From: Pelagibacterium lacus
GTDB taxonomy: Bacteria; Pseudomonadota; Alphaproteobacteria; Rhizobiales; Devosiaceae
Assembly (NCBI RefSeq): GCF_003345525.1
Contig: NZ_QQNH01000007.1
Coordinates: forward strand, 1 to 64,000
Direction: 5' to 3'
Length of the DNA stretch: 64,000 nucleotides
Below are positions 8,275 through 15,030 of this stretch, piece after piece. Under the pieces are notes generated by a model that searched no databases, had not been told where the DNA came from, and worked only from the letters and a program-made list of their open reading frames with translations. How positions within the stretch are numbered: position 1 is the first letter of the stretch; each line of letters begins with the position of its first letter. The position numbers and the translations under genes were made by a program.

Positions 8275-8519
8275 TCCGAACAGCTGCAAGCCCCCGTAAA
8301 CCGTCGGTTGCAAGCAGACGCCAAGTTGCGGCCGGATCTCTATAAACATGAGGAAAGTAGTCAGCAAATAGGCAGCTAGAAAAGTTTTAGCAAATTGGCT
8401 TGCCCGCCATTTGGGAGAGGTATAGCGTGTTGTCGAGCTGAGGGAGCAAGTCACGAAAACTGCCCCGTTGGCGCCACAAAAAGGCGACCTCACCCAACAC
8501 GAAACCAGGATCAGTTCAG

Positions 8520-9122
8520 TTGAAAAAGAATTCCGATTCCTCACAATCTTCACCCGTCCTGTGCCGCTTCCAGGTCGACAGGCGGACTGTTCTCGGCGGC
8601 ATGGCCGGGCTGGCCGGTCTTTCCGTCCTGCCTGCATCCGCCCAGGACGATATTGCGACGGCGCCTCCCGCACCGGGCGACTATCTGGTCTTTGCCGGCG
8701 GGGAGGATCGCACGACGCCCCTGACCCCGGACAGCCTCGTGCCCAATGCGGGCCAGGTGCAGGCATGGCCCGTGGACCCGGCCACCGATACGGTGCGCAA
8801 CGGGACGCTTTACAATCTTCTGGTCCTGACGCGGTGGGACCCGGCGGTGCTCAGCCCCGAGGGGCAGGAATACGCCGCCGAGGGCGTGGTGGCGCAGACC
8901 GCCATCTGCACCCATGCCGCCTGCGAAGTGACCGACTGGATCGCCGACTCTTTCCATATGGAATGTCCCTGCCATTTCTCGCGCTTCGATCCGCGCCAGA
9001 ACGGGGCCGTCATTCAAGGCCCCGCCACCCGCAAATTGCCGGCCCTCGCGCTGGCGATGGAAGACGGGAGAATCGTGGTGAAGGCACCATTCGACGGGAG
9101 AGTGGGCGGCGACACCGCATAG
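8520..9122 (+). CDS. Tat-exported Rieske [2Fe-2S] protein
   Basis: A 200-residue protein. A twin-arginine segment (DRRTVLGGMAGLAGL, Arg21-Arg22) precedes a hydrophobic stretch and an ASAQ cleavage site, as for cofactor-loaded Tat substrates. The Rieske box is complete: ligands Cys130/His132 in CTHAAC and Cys149/His152 in CPCH, plus Cys135 and Cys151 for the disulfide typical of high-potential Rieske centres (bc1 and arsenite oxidase small subunits). The start is TTG, supported by AGGA 9 bases upstream; no ATG lies before the Tat motif. It precedes the PQQ dehydrogenase by 99 bases and may accept its electrons, which is inference. Confidence 0.9.
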   Translation: MKKNSDSSQSSPVLCRFQVDRRTVLGGMAGLAGLSVLPASAQDDIATAPPAPGDYLVFAGGEDRTTPLTPDSLVPNAGQVQAWPVDPATDTVRNGTLYNLLVLTRWDPAVLSPEGQEYAAEGVVAQTAICTHAACEVTDWIADSFHMECPCHFSRFDPRQNGAVIQGPATRKLPALALAMEDGRIVVKAPFDGRVGGDTA

Positions 9123-9221
9123 GGCCCGGAACGGGCGCGGCCTATAGGGCCAGCGTCAGGGGTTCATGCGGTTCATACGCGCAGATCATATGCGCAATGA
9201 GGCAAGAGGAGGATTTTTGCC

Positions 9222-11090
9222 GTGTTAAGAAAATTGGCTGCATCTCATCTGATCGGCATGGGTATTGCCGCTTTGCTGGCCTCGACCAGCCTGGCGCAGG
9301 CCCCGGCGGGGCCGGCCGCACCTCCGGGACCTCCTGCCGCTCCATCCGCGGCGCCGACCGCAGCCGGCGCTCCCCAGGCCCCGGCCAAGCCGGTGGTCAT
9401 TTCCGACTATACGCCGGTAACCGCCGAAATGCTGACCAACCCCGCGCCCGAGGACTGGCCCGGCTATCGCCGCACCTATGACGGCTGGGGCTACAGCCCG
9501 CTCGACCAGGTCACGGCCGAAAACGTGCAGGAGCTTCAGCCCGTCTGGACCATCTCGACCGGATACGCCGAAGGCCACGAAGCGCCGCCCATGGTCATCG
9601 ACGGCAAGATGTTCGTCTCGACGGCCGGCAACCAGGTGCTCGCCATCGACGCGGCGTCGGGCGAAATCCTGTGGCGCTATCAGCGTCCGCTGCCCGCCGA
9701 CATGCTCGGTTCCCACCCCACCAACCGTGGCGTGGGCTTCTGGGACGACAAGATCTACTTCATCTCGCGCGATTCCGTGCTGGTGGCGATCGACGCGGCT
9801 TCCGGTTCGGAAGTCTGGAGCGCCACCATGGAGAACTACCGCAACGGCTATTATGCCAACCTCGCCCCGCTGGTGGTGGATGGCAAGGTGGTCGTGGGCA
9901 CCTCGGGCGGTGAACGCGGCATTCGCGGCTATATCGCCGCCTATGACGCCGAGACTGGCGAAGAGGCCTGGCGGACCCATCTCGTTCCCGCTCCCGGCGA
10001 GCCGGGTTCGGAAACCTGGCCGCAGCCGGGCGACGAGTTCGAGGACGCCTGGATAACCGGCGGTGCATCGAGCTGGGTCACCGGCCAGTACGACCCCGAG
10101 ACCAATCTCATCTATTGGGGCACCGGCAATGGCGGCCCATGGATGGGCGACCAGCGGCCCGGCGACAACCTCTATGTCACCTCGGTCGTGGCGCTCGATC
10201 CGGAAACCGGCGAGATCAAGGGGCACTTCCAGTATCATCCCAACGACTCCTTCGACTGGGACGAAGTGGCGGCGCCCATTCTCGTCGACCTGCCCGGACG
10301 GGACGGCGAACTGGTGCCGGGCCTCGTGCATGCGGCGCGCAACGGCGTGCTGTGGGAGCTCGAGCGCACGGCCGAAGGCCCGATCAACTTCATCAAGGGC
10401 ACGCCCTATGTGGCCGAAAACTGGATCGGCAATATGGATCCGGACACCGGCTATGTGGAATACGCCGAAGGCACCAAGCCGGGCACCGGCATCATGGGCG
10501 ATTTCTGTCCGTCCTTCTGGGGCGGCAAGGACTGGCCTCCGATCGCCTACAGCCCCGACACCAATTACGTCTACATCCCTGCCAACGAGAATCTGTGCAC
10601 CCGCATGCAGGGCGGCACGGTCGTTGAATACCAGCCGGGCGCCAGCTTCACGCGCGGCACGCAGGGCGACGTATCCGAGCTCTATATGGTCGAGGGTGCG
10701 ACCCATATCGGTGAAGTGCAGGCCTGGGACCTCTCGACTGGCGAGCAGGTCTGGAGCCACGAGTTCCCCGACTCGCAGAACTGGGGCCCGCTGATGGCTA
10801 CGGCCGGCGGTCTCGTGTTCGGCGGCGGCACCAATGACTCCATGTTCCGCGCCTTCGACGCCGAAACCGGCGACGTGGTCTGGGAGCAGCGGCTCAATTC
10901 CGGCGTGATCGGCGTGCCGAGCTCGTTCGCGGTCGACGGCAAGCAGTATATCGCCGTCCAGGCCGGCTGGGGCATCGACGCGGCGGGCATGCAGAGCCGG
11001 CTCGCAGCCTCCTATCCGGATCGGTTCGCCCCCGGCGATACCGTTCCCACCGGCGGCGTGATCTGGGTGTTCGCGCTTCCTGACTCCTAA
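9222..11090 (+). CDS. PQQ-dependent alcohol/aldehyde dehydrogenase (quinoprotein), D-x-D type
   Basis: A 622-residue periplasmic quinoprotein with GTG start behind AGAGGAGG, a signal peptide (to SLAQA) and a Pro/Ala-rich linker before the eight-bladed propeller. Metal and PQQ residues are visible: Glu231 in GTSGGERGIRG, Asn303 in WGTGNGGPW, catalytic Asp345 and an extra Asp347 in SFDWDEV; the second Asp two residues on is the lanthanide signature of XoxF/PedH-type enzymes. The vicinal Cys-Cys normally before NRG is absent (LGSHPTNRGVGFW). No cytochrome c domain is fused. Related Devosia/Pelagibacterium enzymes oxidise alcohols and the mycotoxin deoxynivalenol; the substrate here is unknown. 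Confidence 0.93.
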   Translation: MLRKLAASHLIGMGIAALLASTSLAQAPAGPAAPPGPPAAPSAAPTAAGAPQAPAKPVVISDYTPVTAEMLTNPAPEDWPGYRRTYDGWGYSPLDQVTAENVQELQPVWTISTGYAEGHEAPPMVIDGKMFVSTAGNQVLAIDAASGEILWRYQRPLPADMLGSHPTNRGVGFWDDKIYFISRDSVLVAIDAASGSEVWSATMENYRNGYYANLAPLVVDGKVVVGTSGGERGIRGYIAAYDAETGEEAWRTHLVPAPGEPGSETWPQPGDEFEDAWITGGASSWVTGQYDPETNLIYWGTGNGGPWMGDQRPGDNLYVTSVVALDPETGEIKGHFQYHPNDSFDWDEVAAPILVDLPGRDGELVPGLVHAARNGVLWELERTAEGPINFIKGTPYVAENWIGNMDPDTGYVEYAEGTKPGTGIMGDFCPSFWGGKDWPPIAYSPDTNYVYIPANENLCTRMQGGTVVEYQPGASFTRGTQGDVSELYMVEGATHIGEVQAWDLSTGEQVWSHEFPDSQNWGPLMATAGGLVFGGGTNDSMFRAFDAETGDVVWEQRLNSGVIGVPSSFAVDGKQYIAVQAGWGIDAAGMQSRLAASYPDRFAPGDTVPTGGVIWVFALPDS

Positions 11091-11103
11091 TATGGTATAG
11101 TGC

Positions 11104-11138
11104 ATGCGCCGCCTTCGGTTTTCCCGGAGGCGGCGCAT
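11104..11138 (+). promoter_or_regulatory. Strong hairpin overlapping RBS and start codon of the PQQ-DH-like paralogue
   Basis: Perfect 11-bp arms (ATGCGCCGCCT at 11104-11114 and AGGCGGCGCAT at 11128-11138) with a 13-base loop, 13 bases after the upstream stop codon. The 3' arm includes part of the GGAGG ribosome binding site (11126-11130) and the first bases of the chosen ATG (11137). There is no T-tract, so it is more likely an mRNA 3'-end block or a translation-limiting structure than a classical terminator. Confidence 0.7.
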
Positions 11139-12831
11139 GATCGTTCGCAGCCGAAAGACGCGCAGCATGGTTTCACTCCCCGCTCCTGTGCGGTGCCTTG
11201 GACTTGCTATTGTGCTGTGCGCGGCCGTGGCGAACGCAGGGGCCCGCGAGGTGACGGCCGACCGGCTCCTTCATGCCCGGGACGAGCCGCAGAACTGGCT
11301 CATGCATCTGGGCTCCTATGACGGCGCGCGCTATTCCGGGCTCGACGCCATCAATGCCGAAACCGTCTCGCAACTGGTCGAGCTCTACAGCGTGCCCCTG
11401 GGCGGGCTGTTGCAGGGCGGCGGCAGTTTCCAGGATGCCCTGCCCATCAGCCCGCTGGTCGAGGACGGCTTCCTCTATATCGTGGACGGCAATGGGCGGG
11501 TGAACAAGCTCGATGCCCATCGGCGCGGCGCGGTGGTCTGGCGCAACGATGCCGGCCAGCGCGACCTCGACAGCTGGCTCGAGCCCAGCCGGGGACTGGC
11601 CTTCCACGGCGATTACGTGATCGCCACCTCCGCCGACGGGCACCTGCACTGGATCGACAAGGAGACGGGCGAGACGGCCCGCTCGGTCGCTATCGGCGAT
11701 CCGACCGAGGGCTATACCATCGTCGCGCCGCCGCTGGTGGCCGGCGACCGCATCATCGTCGGGGGCGGGGGCTTTGATCGCGGCGCTGCCGGCCGCATCG
11801 ACGCCATCGACGCGGAGACCGGCGACCATCTGTGGCGGGTCGATACCCTCGCCGAGGGTGGCGCGCCCGGCCCGATCGGCGGCGGCACGATTTTCCAGAC
11901 CGGGGTCTATGACCCCGCCACCGGGCTGACCGTGTGGGGGACGGGGGCTCCGGTCCCGCGCTTCGCCCCCTTTGCAGGCGATGCCGGGGCGAGCCGATCC
12001 AACAGCGCCATCGCCATCGACGTCGAGACGGGCGCGGTCCGCTGGCACTTCCAATATGTGCCCGGGAGCGATCCGAACGGCTTTTCCGAGGCCGGAACGC
12101 ATCAATTGGCCGCTCTCGACGGCGCCGATCCCGTCCTCATGCATTTCGGCAATAATGGCTATGCCTATGCCCTCGATATGGCGGATGGCAGCTTGCGCAG
12201 CGCCACCGGCCATGTGCTCGGCCCGCTCTGGCCGGGGGTCGATCCGCTCGACGGCCGGCCGGAGACGGGCGAGGGGGGCGGACTGGACACCGCCTGGGCC
12301 AACCGGGCCGATTGCCCCAATATCCTCGGCGATCCGGCCTATGTCGCGGCGTTCAGCCCGCGCACCGGCCTGGCCTATGGCGCCGGCGCCGATGGATGCC
12401 TCACGGAAAACCTGCCCGTCATCAAGACCTATTCGGCCCCCGGCTGGCTCGGGGCCTATTATGCCGGCGCGGCGGGCAATCTGGGCATGCTCTCGGCCAT
12501 CGATCCGCAGACCGGGGCCCTCGTGGCGCAGCGCCTGTTCGATTTCCCCGTGCATGGCGGCGCGCTCGCCACGGCGGGCGGGCTTGTCTTCGCCATGACT
12601 GCCGAGGGAACGCTCCACGCGCTGGACGAGGAAACCCTCGAACCGGTATGGAGCCGCAAATTCGGTTCGCTCGCCCCGATCCCGCCGGTGACCTTCGAGG
12701 TCGACGGCCAGCAGCGCATCGCCATCGTGGTCGGCGGCAATGCCTTTACGCCGGACCTCTCCTACCGGCCGCCGGAAATGGGCATTTCCGAGCCGATTTT
12801 CGTGCTCGTGGTTCTGGGGCTTCGCTCATGA
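11137..12831 (+). CDS. Degenerate PQQ-dehydrogenase-like periplasmic protein, probably non-catalytic
   Basis: A 564-residue paralogue of the preceding enzyme with a signal peptide (LGLAIVLCAAVANAGA) and the same propeller, including NWLMHLGSYDGARYSGLDAI and WGTGAPVPRF. The catalytic set is broken: metal Glu reads Asp (GGGGFDRG), the Asn of WGTGN is Ala (WGTGA), and the Asp-x-Asp site is Asn314/Phe316 (GSDPNGFSEAG). It therefore probably cannot bind metal and PQQ normally and may act as a partner or chaperone. The start is chosen at the ATG six bases after GGAGG; a further ATG at 11167 also fits the signal peptide. It is co-transcribed with the next gene through an ATGA overlap. Confidence 0.85.
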   Translation: MIVRSRKTRSMVSLPAPVRCLGLAIVLCAAVANAGAREVTADRLLHARDEPQNWLMHLGSYDGARYSGLDAINAETVSQLVELYSVPLGGLLQGGGSFQDALPISPLVEDGFLYIVDGNGRVNKLDAHRRGAVVWRNDAGQRDLDSWLEPSRGLAFHGDYVIATSADGHLHWIDKETGETARSVAIGDPTEGYTIVAPPLVAGDRIIVGGGGFDRGAAGRIDAIDAETGDHLWRVDTLAEGGAPGPIGGGTIFQTGVYDPATGLTVWGTGAPVPRFAPFAGDAGASRSNSAIAIDVETGAVRWHFQYVPGSDPNGFSEAGTHQLAALDGADPVLMHFGNNGYAYALDMADGSLRSATGHVLGPLWPGVDPLDGRPETGEGGGLDTAWANRADCPNILGDPAYVAAFSPRTGLAYGAGADGCLTENLPVIKTYSAPGWLGAYYAGAAGNLGMLSAIDPQTGALVAQRLFDFPVHGGALATAGGLVFAMTAEGTLHALDEETLEPVWSRKFGSLAPIPPVTFEVDGQQRIAIVVGGNAFTPDLSYRPPEMGISEPIFVLVVLGLRS

Positions 12832-13532
12832 CAACGCGTTTCGCGCGCATCGCCGCCCTGTCCCTGGGCCTTTTCGCCGCCATCGGCGCCGAGGCCGCCA
12901 TGGCGTGTGCCGGCCGGCCGACCGTCTGGGATATTTCCCTCGGCGCGGCGGTGTCGGACTTGCCCACCGGCTTCGGGGACTATGCCTGCGGCAGCAATGG
13001 CGGCCCGCCGGGCCGTCCGTTGCAGGGGTTCGGCGATTACCTGCAATGCAACCCCGATCAGCGCGGCTGGCACGAAGTCTATTTCCGCTATGACGACGAA
13101 GAGGAATTCGTCGCCCGCGCGCTGGAACAGCAGCGCCGCATCGCCATGTGCGAGGGCACGCAGGTGTTCGGCATTCCCGTCGTGGCCTCGGTGCTGCTGG
13201 ACGAAGGCGGCACGGTGCAGGGGATACGGATCGTCTCGGACCCGCGCGGCACCGAGCCGGCCCAGCGCGACGACCATTGGGCCCTGGGCAATATGCTGCG
13301 CCGGCACTTTCCCGGCGATTGGGAATGCAGCCCGCTGGCGCTCGGCCCCGGCAGCACCCCGGTCGGCAGCTTCCAGCCGGACCAGGAATGCGTGCTCTCG
13401 GCCGATGGGGTCGAAATGACCATCCGCCAGCATTATCACCATCGCATCGGTCAGGCCTTCGTCGACGATTTCGACGTGGTGCAGCCGGGGCTGTTCGTCA
13501 GCGATGCCTATTTCGAGATGATCCGAAAATAG
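12828..13532 (+). CDS. Exported Cys-containing protein of unknown function
   Basis: A 234-residue protein I do not recognise. Its ATG overlaps the stop of the PQQ-DH-like gene (ATGA), so the two are translationally coupled. A signal peptide (LSLGLFAAIGAEAAMA) is followed by six spaced cysteines (in ACAG, YACGS, LQCNP, AMCEG, WECSP and QECVL), consistent with a disulfide-bonded periplasmic protein. The segment HYHHRIGQAF near the C-terminus could bind metal, but no family motif is clear. The context suggests a role with the PQQ dehydrogenase pair. Confidence 0.75.
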   Translation: MTTRFARIAALSLGLFAAIGAEAAMACAGRPTVWDISLGAAVSDLPTGFGDYACGSNGGPPGRPLQGFGDYLQCNPDQRGWHEVYFRYDDEEEFVARALEQQRRIAMCEGTQVFGIPVVASVLLDEGGTVQGIRIVSDPRGTEPAQRDDHWALGNMLRRHFPGDWECSPLALGPGSTPVGSFQPDQECVLSADGVEMTIRQHYHHRIGQAFVDDFDVVQPGLFVSDAYFEMIRK

Positions 13533-13538
13533 TCCTTG

Positions 13539-14366
13539 TTAGAACTGCACCCGGCCCAGGATGGCGTTCTGGAACTCGACGCAGGTGAGGATCGCGCCGT
13601 CGAAGCGGACATTGCGCAGATCGGCATTGGCCATGCGCGCATTGAGGAAATCGGCGTCGAGGAAGTCGGCGTTGAAGGCCGAAACCTGCGCGAGATTGGC
13701 CGAGGAGAAATTTGCGCCGATGAAGCCGCCATTGGTGAGGCTGGCGTCGCGCAGGTCGCTGCGCTGGAAATCGGCGCCCTGGAAATTGGCCAGTTGCAGA
13801 TCGGCGCCGCGCAGATTGGCGGCCGAGAGATTGGTGGCCATGGCCAGCGCGCCGGTGAACCGCGTGCGCCACATCTCGGCCTGGCCGAGGCGGGCGTTCT
13901 GCAACCGCGCCCCGCTGAGGTCCGCGTCGCCCAGATGGGCGCGGCTGAGATCGGCGCGATAGAGCAGCGCCCCGCGCAGATCGGCGGCGAGGAGGGACGC
14001 CCCCTTGAGATCGGCGAGGTTGAGATTGGCACCCGCAAGGTTGGCGCCGTCGAGCTGCGTCTCGAGCAGGCGGGCGCGATGCAGCGAGGCGCCGGAAAGA
14101 TCGGCCCCGCGCAGATCGGCCCCCGACAGGTCGCGCCGCTGCAATTGCGCGCCCTTGAGGTCGCATTGCGGGCAATCATCGGTCTCACCGGCGAGGAACG
14201 CCGCCGCATCCCCCTGCGGCAGGTCTCCGGGCACATAGGCGGCGGGCAGGGCGACGGAGGCGCCCGTAACCACGGGGCGGCAAAGCTGCATCAGGGGCTG
14301 GGCGACGGCGGGGGACGCAACGCCGACCACCGCACAGAACGCGAAAAGTCTTGCGAGCCTGATCAT
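13539..14366 (-). CDS. Secreted pentapeptide-repeat protein
   Basis: A 275-residue protein. The start is set at the ATG preceded by GGAGAG, which gives a signal peptide (LARLFAFCAVVGVASPAVAQ). After an N-terminal stretch with CPQC (like CxxC) almost the whole protein is tandem pentapeptides of the form A(D/N)LxG/x, e.g. RDLSGADLRGADLSGASL and GANLAGANLNLADLKGASL, which fold as a right-handed quadrilateral beta-helix. Pentapeptide proteins such as Qnr and MfpA mimic DNA, but those are cytosolic; an exported one is more likely a structural or binding protein. It is convergent with the preceding gene and divergent from the usp gene. Confidence 0.88.
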   Translation of the reverse strand: MIRLARLFAFCAVVGVASPAVAQPLMQLCRPVVTGASVALPAAYVPGDLPQGDAAAFLAGETDDCPQCDLKGAQLQRRDLSGADLRGADLSGASLHRARLLETQLDGANLAGANLNLADLKGASLLAADLRGALLYRADLSRAHLGDADLSGARLQNARLGQAEMWRTRFTGALAMATNLSAANLRGADLQLANFQGADFQRSDLRDASLTNGGFIGANFSSANLAQVSAFNADFLDADFLNARMANADLRNVRFDGAILTCVEFQNAILGRVQF

Positions 14367-14520
14367 CGTGCTCTCCGGCGGAAAGGTCCCCTGACTATGC
14401 CGCATGCCGGTATGGGGTTCAAGCGGCGGGCCCGGTTTGCACATGGCGAAGTCGGGCGCGCCGTCATGGACTCCGCCATCGCCATCCTGCAATATTGCCC
14501 GGTCTGGTTTTGGAGGAAAC

Positions 14521-14970
14521 ATGTACAAGCACATTCTCATCGCCACCGATGGATCCGAACTCGCGCAAAAAGGGCTCGATCACGGCCTCGCCCTCGCCAA
14601 GAGCCTGGGCGCCGCGGTGACCGTGGTCACGGTGACCGCCAATGAACTCATGTCCTATCGCGAGATCGCCGAAGAGGTGAACCGGGGCCACAATCCTTTC
14701 GAGACGTTCCGCGCCGCCATGGAAAAGGAGGCGAACCGCATCCTCGAATCGGCGAGCGAGAAGGCTCGTACGGCCGGGGTGACGATCAGGACCGAGCACG
14801 TCGCCGAACGCCCGCCGGCCGAGGGAATCATCGAGGCCGCGACGGAAAACCAGGCCGACCTGATCATCATGTCCTCGCATGGCCGCCGCGGCATCCAGCG
14901 CCTGATGCTGGGCAGCCAGACGGCCGAAGTGGTGGCCACCAGCAAGATCCCCGTGCTGGTCATCCGCTAG
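14521..14970 (+). CDS. Universal stress protein (UspA family)
   Basis: A 149-residue single-domain Usp. The start is the ATG after GGAGG (TGGAGGAAACATG). MYKHILIATDGSELA opens the Rossmann-like fold and SHGRRGIQRLMLGSQT near the C-terminus is the ATP-binding G-x2-G...G-S motif, placing it in the ATP-binding Usp group. Such cytosolic proteins are induced under starvation, oxidative or respiratory stress. It stands alone, with the metE gene converging from the other side across a shared terminator. Confidence 0.93.
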   Translation: MYKHILIATDGSELAQKGLDHGLALAKSLGAAVTVVTVTANELMSYREIAEEVNRGHNPFETFRAAMEKEANRILESASEKARTAGVTIRTEHVAERPPAEGIIEAATENQADLIIMSSHGRRGIQRLMLGSQTAEVVATSKIPVLVIR

Positions 14971-14982
14971 GCCGGAGGCTTT

Positions 14983-15012
14983 CCCCCTGGGCCCTGCTTC
15001 GGGCCGAGGGGG
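14983..15012. terminator. Shared hairpin terminator between convergent usp and metE
   Basis: Arms of 12 bases (CCCCCTGGGCCC at 14983-14994 and GGGCCGAGGGGG at 15001-15012), one mismatch, loop of 6. It lies between two convergent stop codons. The T-tract is poor, so termination efficiency is uncertain. Confidence 0.55.
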
Positions 15013-15030
15013 TAGCCAACGGCTGGAGGA

